Assembly: GCA_963789075.1 (NCBI GenBank)
Contig: CAWBJQ010000014.1
Coordinates: 930,001-994,000 of the forward strand
Direction: 5' to 3'
Source of the DNA: DATATJ01 sp963789075
Lineage (GTDB): Bacteria; Acidobacteriota; Vicinamibacteria; Vicinamibacterales; CAVVIG01
Length of the DNA stretch: 64,000 bases
The notes beneath the pieces were generated by a model. That model saw only the letters and a program-made list of their open reading frames with translations, was not told the DNA's origin and did not search any database. Below, one piece after another: positions 8,394 to 16,039 of this stretch. Position 1 is the stretch's first letter, and the number at the start of each line of letters is the position of its first letter. The position numbers were made by a program, and so were the translations under genes.

Positions 8394-8962
8394 GGCTGGC
8401 TACTCCGCATTGGCTCGAGTGCGATGCGCAGCTTCTTGACCGCGCGGAAGACGCTATGCTTGGCGGCGCTCGTCCCCAGGCCAAGCGTCCGGCTGATTTC
8501 GTCGATCGATCGGCCTTCGTAATGTCGCAGTGTGAACGCCGCGCGTTCGAGCGGACTCAACGCGCCGAGCGCATCCGCGATCCGCCGCCGGATTTCGCCA
8601 CTCGAGGCCAGCCGCTCCGGCGTCGGCGAATCGGCGCTCGGAAGGTTGTCCGTATCGTCGAGGCTCTCACGGCGCGTGATGTCGTGCCGGGCCTGTTTCG
8701 CGCGCATCAGGTCCACCGAGCAGTTCGCGACGATCCGATACAGCCAGGTGCCGAAGTTCGCACGCGACTCGAATCGCCCGAGCTGGCGATACGCCCGCAG
8801 AAAGCTCTCTTGAACCACATCTTCCGCGTCCTGTTCGTTGCCCGTCATGCGATACGCCAGCCGGAAGACACCTCGGCTGTGCTGCTCCACAAGGACGCGA
8901 AACGCCTCGCTGTCGCCCTGGCGCGCACGCGCCAGGACGGCTGTTGCCTCAGTCGCGTCCAT
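8390..8962 (-). CDS. ECF-type RNA polymerase sigma factor
   Basis: 190 residues with region 2 (VFRLAYRMTGNEQDAEDVVQ, then ESFLRAYRQLGRFE and FGTWLYRIVANCSVDLMR) and region 4 (ALSPLERAAFTLRHYEGRS, IDEISRTLGLGTSAAKHSVF), the two conserved blocks of sigma-70 family group IV factors. It directs RNA polymerase to a small regulon, normally including its own operon. It is followed by an overlapping zinc-finger anti-sigma factor and two HEAT proteins. The frame is intact. Its inducing signal cannot be read from the sequence. Confidence 0.92.
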   Translation of the reverse strand: MDATEATAVLARARQGDSEAFRVLVEQHSRGVFRLAYRMTGNEQDAEDVVQESFLRAYRQLGRFESRANFGTWLYRIVANCSVDLMRAKQARHDITRRESLDDTDNLPSADSPTPERLASSGEIRRRIADALGALSPLERAAFTLRHYEGRSIDEISRTLGLGTSAAKHSVFRAVKKLRIALEPMRSSQP

Positions 8963-9028
8963 CTGAACAGATTAGACGGACGGCGGGCGGCGGGGTTGGG
9001 TATTCGAGGGGGAGACCGAAAGACCGCG

Positions 9029-9994
9029 CTACTTCGCGGCGCGGGCTTCTATGGCAGGCAGCGCCGCGAAGACGACGTCGCCGACGGTCTGGAGGCTGCG
9101 GGCACTCACTGCGTCGAGCGTGTCCTGCGCTGTGTGCCACGGCGGATATTCGAGGTCGATGATGTCCACGGATGCGACCCCCGCGGCGAGGAAGGCCAGG
9201 TGGTCGTCTTCGATGCGTGTGCTCTGCGGGACGAACGCGCTGTCCTGGCCCAGGCGCTTGGCCGTATTCCAGACGATGTCGGTGAGCCACGGCGTGGAAT
9301 AGCCCTCGCGCCGCATGTGCAGATCGCGGTCGGCGATCATGTCCACGAGGATGTTCGCCTTCAGGGTCGCCAGCGATCCATCGCGCTTCGCGGCGTCGAC
9401 GTAGTGCCGGCTGCCGTACGTGTTGTCGGGTGCGCCCGGCTTGCTGCAGTCGTCCCAGTTCTTGCACACGGCCTCTTCGCCGTCGAGGAACAGCAGCTCG
9501 ATTGTCAGCGGGTTTTTTTGCGCTTTCAGCACGCGCGCGGCCTCGAGCAGAAACGCCGCGCTCGATGCGCCATCGCTGGCGCCGACGAAGCGGAACTCGC
9601 GAAACAGCTTCGTATCGTAGTGGCCGGAGATGACGATGCGATCCTTGCGGGTGCCGGGGATGGTGGCGATCAGATTCACCATGTGCACCTTGCCGAGCGG
9701 AGTCTCATCGTCCCACGCCTGATCGGTGACGGCGACACCGGCGGCCGCGAGCTGGTCCTTCATGTATTTGCGCGTCTGCTCGATCGCGGCCGAACCCGAC
9801 GGGCGCGGGCCGATCGCGACGAGCTGGCGCAGGTCTTCCCATGCGCGGTTCGAGTCGAATTTCGGCGGTGCCTGGGCGAGCACCGTTGCAGCCAGGGCCG
9901 CGACGATCAACGCGGAGATCGCTGAAACCGCAGAGCAGATTCTCCTGCGTGAGCGCTGCGTGCTCGGCGGGTTCTGCGTTGAACGTCGGGTCAT
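9029..9994 (-). CDS. Secreted M28 family zinc peptidase / glutaminyl-cyclase-like protein
   Basis: About 321 residues. Metal-binding landmarks of the M28 fold are present in order: SGHYDTK (His, Asp), GASDGASSAAFLLE (bridging Asp), FLDGEEA (Glu pair), a later Asp and YPPWHTAQDTLD (His). The segment DGEEAVCKNW..YGSRHYVD resembles glutaminyl-peptide cyclotransferases more than aminopeptidases, so pyroglutamate formation is possible. The start ATG overlaps the end of citrate synthase. The first 31 residues, including part of the hydrophobic signal core (ICSAVSAISALIVAALAATV), are translated from a family A palindrome, which is unusual. Otherwise the reading frame is clean. Confidence 0.85.
   Translation of the reverse strand: MTRRSTQNPPSTQRSRRRICSAVSAISALIVAALAATVLAQAPPKFDSNRAWEDLRQLVAIGPRPSGSAAIEQTRKYMKDQLAAAGVAVTDQAWDDETPLGKVHMVNLIATIPGTRKDRIVISGHYDTKLFREFRFVGASDGASSAAFLLEAARVLKAQKNPLTIELLFLDGEEAVCKNWDDCSKPGAPDNTYGSRHYVDAAKRDGSLATLKANILVDMIADRDLHMRREGYSTPWLTDIVWNTAKRLGQDSAFVPQSTRIEDDHLAFLAAGVASVDIIDLEYPPWHTAQDTLDAVSARSLQTVGDVVFAALPAIEARAAK
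9901..9988. repeat. Family A palindromic repeat forming the M28 signal-peptide coding region
   Basis: The left arm gacgatcaacgcggagatcg and the right arm ending gggttctgcgttgaacgtcg are imperfect reverse complements around a short loop. This is one of nine copies in the window. Confidence 0.85.
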
Positions 9995-11283
9995 CAACGC
10001 TTCTCGCGCGCGACGTACTCGCGCGCTTCCGATCCGACGTAGATCTGACGCGGCCGCGCGATCTTCTGTTCGGGATCGAGCAGCATCTCTTCCCACTGCG
10101 CGATCCAGCCGGCCGTGCGCGGGATCGCGAAGAGCACCGGGAACATCTCGACGGGGAAGCCCATCGCCTGATAAATGAGGCCGGAGTAGAAGTCGACGTT
10201 CGGATAGAGCTTTCTCGAGACGAAGTAGTCGTCCTGCAGCGCGATGCGCTCGAGCTCGAGCGCGATCTCGAGCAACGGGTTCTTGCCGGTGACGTCGAAG
10301 ACCAGATCCGCGATCCGCTTGATCACTTTCGCTCGCGGGTCGTAGGACTTGTACACGCGATGGCCGAACCCCATCAGCTTGACCGCGCCGTCGCCGGTCT
10401 TCACCTTCTTGATGAACTCCGGCACCTTGTTGATCGAGCCGATCTCGTGGAGCATGCGCAGCACCGCTTCGTTCGCGCCGCCATGGAGGGGGCCGTACAG
10501 CGCGGCGGCCGCCCCCGCGAGCGCGGAGTACGGGTCCACGTGCGAGCTCCCGATGGTGCGCATCGTCGTCGTGCTGCAGTTCTGCTCGTGGTCCGCGTGG
10601 AGGATGAAGAGGACGTCGAGCGCGCGCGCCAGCACCGGATTCGGCTGGTACTTCAGCTCCGTCATCTTGAACAGCATGTTCAGGAAGTTGCCGGTGAAGC
10701 TCAGTTCGTTGTCCGGCCCGTTGTAGGGCCGCCCGATGATGTGGCGGTACGCGTAGGCGGCGATGCTCGGGACTTTCGCAATCAGCCGCTGCGTCTGCAG
10801 CTGGCGCGACTCCTTGTCGAAGATGTTCTTGGCGTCCGGGTTCAGCGTGGACAGCGCACCGACCGTGCTGAGGAAGATCCCCATCGGGTGCGCGTCGTAG
10901 CGGAAGCCCTCCATGAACTTCTTGATGTTCTCGTGCAGCATGGTGTGGAACGTGATGTCGCGGGTCCACGCCTGCTGCTGCGACGAGGTCGGCAGCTCGC
11001 CGAAGAGAATCAGGTACGCGGTTTCGAGGTAGTCGCTCTCTTCCGCGAGCTGTTCGATCGGGTACCCGCGGTAGAGCAGGATGCCTTTGTCGCCGTCGAT
11101 GTAGGTGATGGCGCTGCGGCAGTTGGCGGTGTTCATGAAGGCGGGGTCGTACGTCATCAGCCCGAAGTCCTCGGGCGCCGCCTTGATTTTGCGAAGATCC
11201 ATGGCGCGGACGGTTCCGTCCTGAATCGGCAGCTCGTACTTCTTTCCGGTGCGGTTGTCGGTGATGCTCAGCGTGTCGGCCAT
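9994..11283 (-). CDS. gltA: Citrate synthase (type II, hexameric-class length)
   Basis: Condenses acetyl-CoA and oxaloacetate at the entry of the TCA cycle, in the cytoplasm. The 429 residues match the full bacterial length. Active-site regions are visible: LHADHEQNCSTTTMR, the catalytic-His loop PLHGGANEAVLRML, GFGHRVYKSYDPRA and an aspartate-containing DVTGKNPLLEIALEL region. The N-terminal beta domain (LSITDNRTGKKYELPIQDG) is the form seen in Gram-negative type II enzymes. The frame is intact. It lies upstream of, and overlaps by one base with, the M28 peptidase, so the two may be co-transcribed, though no metabolic link is obvious. Confidence 0.95.
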   Translation of the reverse strand: MADTLSITDNRTGKKYELPIQDGTVRAMDLRKIKAAPEDFGLMTYDPAFMNTANCRSAITYIDGDKGILLYRGYPIEQLAEESDYLETAYLILFGELPTSSQQQAWTRDITFHTMLHENIKKFMEGFRYDAHPMGIFLSTVGALSTLNPDAKNIFDKESRQLQTQRLIAKVPSIAAYAYRHIIGRPYNGPDNELSFTGNFLNMLFKMTELKYQPNPVLARALDVLFILHADHEQNCSTTTMRTIGSSHVDPYSALAGAAAALYGPLHGGANEAVLRMLHEIGSINKVPEFIKKVKTGDGAVKLMGFGHRVYKSYDPRAKVIKRIADLVFDVTGKNPLLEIALELERIALQDDYFVSRKLYPNVDFYSGLIYQAMGFPVEMFPVLFAIPRTAGWIAQWEEMLLDPEQKIARPRQIYVGSEAREYVAREKR

Positions 11284-11340
11284 TTGGAGGTGTGAAGCTT
11301 AAAAGGTCACAGTTAACAGATAAACGTGGAGGAGTGCGAT

Positions 11341-11532
11341 TTATTCTTTGACGTCGTCGTCTTCCTGCGGGTCGGTTTCCTCTCCCGGTCCGGCAGGAAC
11401 GCTGTAGGTTCCATCGGCCCAGCGGCCCAGATCTTGAATCTTACAGCGCCTGCTGCAGAATGGCCGCCACTCCGGGTCGACCGGTTGGCGCCGGCAGAAC
11501 ACACAGAGCGGCGACTCGACCCGGGGCGGCAT
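11341..11532 (-). CDS. yacG: YacG family zinc-ribbon protein (DNA gyrase inhibitor family)
   Basis: A 63-residue protein with the YacG pattern: CVFCRRQPVDPEWRPFCSRR then CKIQDLGRWADGTYSVPAG. Four cysteines (C-x2-C and C-x3-C) bind zinc. In E. coli YacG binds GyrB and inhibits DNA gyrase. Length and motif are full. It starts eight bases after the ArsS stop on the same strand and probably shares its transcript; the acidic tail (GEETDPQEDDDVKE) is typical. Confidence 0.88.
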   Translation of the reverse strand: MPPRVESPLCVFCRRQPVDPEWRPFCSRRCKIQDLGRWADGTYSVPAGPGEETDPQEDDDVKE

Positions 11533-11536
11533 CCCA

Positions 11537-12568
11537 CTATTTTATACTTCCGCCGCAGCTCGAGCCCGCGCCGGCCGTGCAGCCGAAGCAGTGCCGGCCC
11601 AGGACGATCGAGCGGCCGGTCAGCGCGGCGGCGCGAAAGTCGGCGATGTGCCCGATCTCGAGGTCGAGCATCTGGTTGAAATCGCAGTCATACAGCCGCC
11701 CATCCCACCCGACGGAGATCAGCGATCGACACATCAATCCCGCGATGGTCACCGGGTTGAACGCGTTCACGAGCCGCTCCATGTAGGCGTCCAGATTGCC
11801 CGACTCGATCAGCCAGTCGAGGTACCGGCTGATCGGCATGTTCGTGATGCAGTACAGGGCATCGAAGCGGATGCCGTGGCGTCGCAGCAGCTCGCGCTTC
11901 CATTCCGCCTCGATCGACGCCTGGGCGGGCGGCAGGTACGCGCCGACGGGATTGGTGACGAGGACGAGCCGCAGACCGGATCGGCCGTCGCCGTAGCCGA
12001 CGGCATTGAGCTGCGTCAGCGCGTCGATCGACTTGTCGAACACGCCGTCGCCGCGCTGCGCGTCGGTGTTGGTCGCCCGATAGTGGGGCAGGGAGGCGAC
12101 GACCTCGACGCGGTGCTCCGCGAAAAACTCGGGCAGATCCCGCTGCCCGGCGGTCGTCAGCACCGTCAAGTTGCAGCGGTCCATCACGTGACGCCCGCGC
12201 GCGGTGCTCTGCTCGACCAGCCAGCGGAACCCCGGGTTTAGCTCCGGCGCGCCGCCGGTGATGTCGACGGTCGGAATGTCCGTCCGATCGAGCACCGCCA
12301 CACACTGCTCCAGCGTTTCGCGCGACATGATCTCGCGGCGATCCGGCCCGGCATCGACGTGGCAGTGACGGCACGTCTGGTTGCACAGCTTGCCGACGTT
12401 AATCTGCAGCGTCGAAATCGACGAAGCGGTGAGCGGACCAGCGCCGGCTGCGCGCACAGCCTCGCCGAACTCGCGCGCCAGCGGCACGTGTGCCAGCGCG
12501 GCCTGCTGATGGGCCGAGCCGGCCAGCGGCGAGTGACGCGAGACGAGGGACGGCAGCGTGCGGCCCAC
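11537..12568 (-). CDS. arsS: ArsS-type radical SAM protein (arsenosugar biosynthesis family)
   Basis: Radical SAM enzyme of the arsenosugar biosynthesis (ArsS) family. The cluster motif is NVGKLCNQTCRHCHVDAGPD (C-x3-C-x2-C). The C-terminus has the family's Cys-rich tail, RHCFGCTAGAGSSCGGSIK; homologues often carry selenocysteine in related positions but here all are Cys codons. Start taken as GTG at 12568, four bases after the stop of the peroxidase-like gene; a longer open frame exists upstream but only overlaps that gene. Together with the upstream CMD protein this reproduces the two-gene arrangement seen in many genomes. No ArsM methyltransferase is visible nearby, so arsenosugar production is inferred only from the family. 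Confidence 0.85.
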   Translation of the reverse strand: MGRTLPSLVSRHSPLAGSAHQQAALAHVPLAREFGEAVRAAGAGPLTASSISTLQINVGKLCNQTCRHCHVDAGPDRREIMSRETLEQCVAVLDRTDIPTVDITGGAPELNPGFRWLVEQSTARGRHVMDRCNLTVLTTAGQRDLPEFFAEHRVEVVASLPHYRATNTDAQRGDGVFDKSIDALTQLNAVGYGDGRSGLRLVLVTNPVGAYLPPAQASIEAEWKRELLRRHGIRFDALYCITNMPISRYLDWLIESGNLDAYMERLVNAFNPVTIAGLMCRSLISVGWDGRLYDCDFNQMLDLEIGHIADFRAAALTGRSIVLGRHCFGCTAGAGSSCGGSIK

Positions 12569-12572
12569 GGTG

Positions 12573-12908
12573 CTACATGCCGAGCGACGTGGCGTGGTTG
12601 CGCATCTGCACGCCGTGCACGAGCGAGGCGCCGCCGCGGATCGCGGCACTCACATGCACGGCTTCGGTCATCTGATCGAGGTCGGCGCCCTTCTGAAGGG
12701 CGTCCGTGCTGTAGGCGTCGATGCAGTACGGACACTGCACGGCGTGGGCGACGGCCAGCGCGATCAGCGATTTCTCGCGGGCCGACAGCGCGCCGTCGGC
12801 GAAGACGGCGGAATACCAGTCGAAGAATTTCTTCGCCAGCTCCGGGGCATTCTTGCCGATGTCGGGAAAGCGGGCCAGATCGTGCGCGTCGTAATAGTGG
12901 TCGGCCAT
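12573..12908 (-). CDS. Carboxymuconolactone decarboxylase family, ArsS-associated peroxidase-like protein
   Basis: 112-residue all-helical AhpD-like protein. The redox site is HAVQCPYCIDAYSTDAL (C-x2-C followed by the helix that carries the proton-relay residues), followed by EAVHVSAAIRGGASLVHGVQ. Proteins of this subfamily are nearly always next to ArsS-type radical SAM proteins and presumably help with reducing power or peroxide removal for that pathway. The ATG at 12908 begins MADHYYDAHDLARFPDIG. Four bases separate it from arsS. The frame is intact. Confidence 0.85.
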   Translation of the reverse strand: MADHYYDAHDLARFPDIGKNAPELAKKFFDWYSAVFADGALSAREKSLIALAVAHAVQCPYCIDAYSTDALQKGADLDQMTEAVHVSAAIRGGASLVHGVQMRNHATSLGM

Positions 12909-12929
12909 CTGCCGATTGTACTAGCACAG

Positions 12930-13005
12930 ACATTCAACGCAGAACCCGCCGAACTCGTGGAGAAAGACGCTCTCTCCGCGTGTTGAGCGGGTACCGCGTC
13001 AATCG
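12930..13005. repeat. Family A palindromic repeat, intergenic
   Basis: cattcaacgcagaacccgcc on the left is mirrored on the right by a degraded gagcgggtaccgcgtcaatc arm. It lies between the ArsS operon and the pstB stop codon and could work as a transcript-end hairpin for pstB. Confidence 0.7.
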
Positions 13006-13023
13006 TCTGTCTGCTGTGGCAGG

Positions 13024-13854
13024 TTAGCCGAAGCGGCCGGTGACGTAGTCTTCCGTGAGCTTCTGTGCCGGCGCCGTGAAGATCTTGTCCGTGCGCTCGC
13101 ATTCCACGAGCTTGCCGAGCCAGAAGAACGCGGTCACGTCCGACACGCGCGCCGCCTGCTGCATGTTGTGCGTCACGATGACGATCGTGTAGCGGTGCTT
13201 CAGCTGATAGATCAGCTCTTCGATGCGCTGCGTGGCGATGGGATCGAGCGCCGACGCCGGTTCGTCCATCAGCAGGATTTCCGGCTCCACCGCCAGCGCG
13301 CGCGCGATGCACAGCCGCTGCTGCTGGCCGCCCGACAAGGCGAACGCCGAGGTGTGCAAGCGGTCGCTGACCTCGTCCCACAACGCCGCGGACTTCAGGC
13401 TCGCCTCGACGCGTCCGCGCAGCTCCTCGCGGGACGAGACCAGCCGGTTGATGCGCAAGCCGTACGCGACGTTGTCGAAAATGGATTTCGGAAACGGATT
13501 CGATTTCTGAAAGACCATGCCCACGCGGCGCCGCAGATCGACGACGTCGACGGAGGAGGAGTAGATGTCGCGTCCGTCGATCGCGATGCGGCCCTCGACG
13601 CGCGCGCCGGGCACGATGTCGTTCATGCGGTTGAGCGATCGCAGAAACGTGGACTTGCCGCACCCGGACGGACCGATCAACGCGGTGACCTGATGTGCGT
13701 GCACCTGCACGTTAATCTGATCGAGGACCTGGTGCGTTCCGTAGAAGAAGTTGAGCCCCTGGACGTCGATTTTCCCGACCGCCGCATTGGCGGACGCCGA
13801 CGGGGCTGCCGGCGTGAGCGGAGGTTGTGAGAGGGTGGGCGCCATGGCGGTCAT
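13024..13854 (-). CDS. pstB: Phosphate ABC transporter ATP-binding protein
   Basis: ATPase of the high-affinity phosphate importer PstSCAB, on the cytoplasmic face. The 276 residues carry all ABC landmarks: Walker A GPSGCGKSTFLRSLNRMND, the Q-loop MVFQKSNPFPKSIFDNVAYG, the signature LSGGQQQRLCIARAL, Walker B ILLMDEPASALDP and the switch His in IVIVTHNMQQA. The NPFPKSI segment is typical of PstB. Oddly it is 14 kb away from pstS-pstC-pstA and phoU, with no other pst gene beside it, and its frame is intact while pstSCA are full of shifts. A short tail before Walker A (SQPPLTPAAPSASANA) is unique. The upstream region has only a half-match to the Pho-box-like repeat described elsewhere. Confidence 0.95.
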   Translation of the reverse strand: MTAMAPTLSQPPLTPAAPSASANAAVGKIDVQGLNFFYGTHQVLDQINVQVHAHQVTALIGPSGCGKSTFLRSLNRMNDIVPGARVEGRIAIDGRDIYSSSVDVVDLRRRVGMVFQKSNPFPKSIFDNVAYGLRINRLVSSREELRGRVEASLKSAALWDEVSDRLHTSAFALSGGQQQRLCIARALAVEPEILLMDEPASALDPIATQRIEELIYQLKHRYTIVIVTHNMQQAARVSDVTAFFWLGKLVECERTDKIFTAPAQKLTEDYVTGRFG

Positions 13855-13923
13855 GTCCTATCACGATACCCAAGTTTGCGCGGCTCGACATGTCGGGAGT
13901 GTTAAATCACGCGGAAGGCGACG

Positions 13924-15520
13924 TTAGAGCGCGGCGGAGTCCGGCTCGGCGAGCGGGGCGGGTACGAGGAAGCCGGGAAACGCGGCCAGTTCCTTGTCGA
14001 AGTACGTCCGGTATCGCTGGGCGAAGGCAGGGGGCGGCACGCCCGGCGCGGCCGTGAGACTCGGCAGGACGCCGTCCACCAGGAACATCTCGAGCTCGGC
14101 CTTGTCCTTGGTCATCAAGCGGCCGCGATCCTCCATGCGGAAGAAGTCCTTGATGCGCCGATGCATTTCCGATGACACGTTGATGCGGTTCGGCGACCCG
14201 CCGGATTCCATGCGCGATGCGCGGTTCACCGTGTCGCCCCACACGTCGAACGCGAACTTCTTCGTGCCGACCACGCCGGCGATGACCGGACCGGTATGAA
14301 TGCCGATTCGAATCCTCCATCGCGTGCCGTCGGGCAGGACCCGCTCTTCCACCGCGCGAATCATCTCGAAGGCGGCGAGGGTCGCGTCAACGGGGTGGGA
14401 AGGGGTGCGAATCGGCAGCCCGCCCGCGCAGAAGTAGCTGTCGCCGATGGTCTTGAGCTTCTCGAGCCCGTATCGCTCGGCGATCTCGTCGAACGACTTG
14501 AAGTAGCCGTGCAGCACGCCGACGACCTCGTCTGCGGCGAGCTTTTCGGTGGCCAGCGTGAACCCCACGAAGTCGGTGAAGAGGATCGTGACGTCCTCGA
14601 AGTAGCGCGGCGCCACCTCGCCTCGCGCGGCGAGCTCGGCGGCCACCGACGCGGGCAGGATGTTGAGCAGCAGCGACTCCGAGACGCGCCGCTGCCGCTC
14701 GATCTCGCTGTTTCTCACCGTGAGCTCGCCGTTGGCCGCCGTCAGCCTTTCGCGAGCCTCGCGACAGGCTCTCCGCCATGTCGTTGAACGCGGTCGCGAC
14801 GGTGCCGAGCTCGTCGCGCGAGTCGACCACGATCCGGTGTTCCAGGTTCATGGAGCCGATGTTGGCCGCCCCGACTTTCAATTGATTCAGCCGGTTCCGC
14901 AGGTACCGGCTCAGGAAGTAGGCGATGGCGGCCGCCAACAGCATCGACGCCCCGAAGATCCCCAACGTGACCCGTTCGGTCAGACGCGAGACCGAGGCGA
15001 AGCGTTCTTCGGCGTTCTGCACGCGCTGCTTCTGCAAGAGCTCGAGCTGCGGGAGGAGCTGCAGGACGACGCGGCGGCCGAGCGGCTCCGCTTTCACCTG
15101 GAAGGCGAGTGCCCAGCCCGGTTCGACGCCGAGGTAGTCGTAGAATCGGCTCCACGCTTCGGCGAGATCCGTGAATGTTTGTTGGAGCTCGGTGACGGCT
15201 GTCCGATCGCTGGGGTCGCTCAGGGTCACCAGGCCACGGATCTCCTCGGAGACCGTCGCGACGTCGGCCTTCAGGCTCTCCTGCGCGCCGGGCATCGGCG
15301 GTGCATCGGAATCGATCTGCCCGAGCAGCGACATTTGCTTCTGCATGTCGGATACGCGTCCGCGCACCGCTGCGATGAGCGCCTGTCGTTTCATGGCGCG
15401 ATCGAGCGTCGCCATCGTGCGGCCGCGCAGCGCGGCGCTCCACAGCTGGATGCCCTCGTTCGCCGCAAACAGCGTCAGGATGATCAGGAAGGCCGCCGAT
15501 AACCGGCGCCCGATCGTCAC
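13924..15520 (-). CDS. Membrane adenylate cyclase with four-helix sensor and HAMP (one frameshift)
   Basis: Makes cAMP in response to a periplasmic cue. Order: N-terminal transmembrane helix (AAFLIILTLFAANEGIQLWS), a periplasmic helical domain of about 150 residues, a second membrane helix (LGIFGASMLLAAAIAYFLSR), a HAMP linker (LGTVATAFNDMAESL), a coiled coil and a class III cyclase domain. The cyclase has both metal aspartates (FTDFVGFTLAT and TIGDSYFC) and the adenine-selecting Lys/Asp pair (KLKTIGD and FDVWGDTVNRASRMESG), so adenylate rather than guanylate cyclase. One extra base near 14758 breaks the frame between HAMP and cyclase. The start overlaps the PBP gene's end by four bases. Confidence 0.85.
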
Positions 15521-16023
15521 TTGCCGGTGAGGTGCAGGCGATATCCCGGTTCGCCCGGCAGATGGCCGTCGACGCGGAGCACCTTCAGGCCCGGCTTGAC
15601 GTCACTGGCGGCCATGAACGCGATCGCGCCGGGAATGGCGCCCACGAGCTGGTTGGCGGATTCGTTCGAGTAGACGACCTTCGGTGGAGACGTCATCTCC
15701 GCGCGGAAGATCTTCGCGATCCAATACTGCTTGAACTGCGGCTCGCGCATCTGGTAGATGACGTTCAACACGGCATCGCGTTCGACCGCGCTCGGCGCCC
15801 GAATCAGCAGCACCACGGGCGTCGCGGGATTCCAGTATTGGCGCTCGCCAAGAAAGACCTGACGCAGTTCGACGAACGTCAATTGCGCCACCGGCGTCGC
15901 CGGATGCACCACGATCGCCAAATCCCCGGTCCGCGTCTGGCCGAGCACCGATACCGTCGTGAGCAGCAAGGCTGCGGACGCCAGGGCGATCCCCGACGCA
16001 ACGGTCCGCCAAAACCACCTCAT
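15517..16023 (-). CDS. Periplasmic substrate-binding (PstS/PBP-like) domain protein
   Basis: A small exported protein with a signal peptide (RTVASGIALASAALLLTTVS) and one PBP-like domain of about 140 residues: DLAIVVHPATPVAQLTFVEL, RQVFLGERQYW, VIYQMREPQFKQYWI and GAIAFMAASDVKPGLKVLRV. This short family (shorter than true PstS) binds phosphate-like or other small anions and is often found next to sensor proteins. It lies between a porin gene and a membrane adenylate cyclase on one transcript, so a role as the periplasmic ligand receptor for the cyclase is a reasonable inference. An ATG at 16023 was chosen; a TTG four codons upstream is closer to the AGGAG site. Confidence 0.7.
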   Translation of the reverse strand: MRWFWRTVASGIALASAALLLTTVSVLGQTRTGDLAIVVHPATPVAQLTFVELRQVFLGERQYWNPATPVVLLIRAPSAVERDAVLNVIYQMREPQFKQYWIAKIFRAEMTSPPKVVYSNESANQLVGAIPGAIAFMAASDVKPGLKVLRVDGHLPGEPGYRLHLTGK

Positions 16024-16039
16024 GATGTGTCCCAATCTC

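Noticed and set aside
11537..11600. Possible selenocysteine in the ArsS tail
   Set aside because: All positions in CFGCTAGAGSSCGG are Cys codons; there is no in-frame TGA before the TAG stop.
13855..13925. A Pho-box-like repeat upstream of pstB
   Set aside because: Only one TTAAC half-site was found; the position 11 bases away reads GACAT, so it does not meet the pattern.
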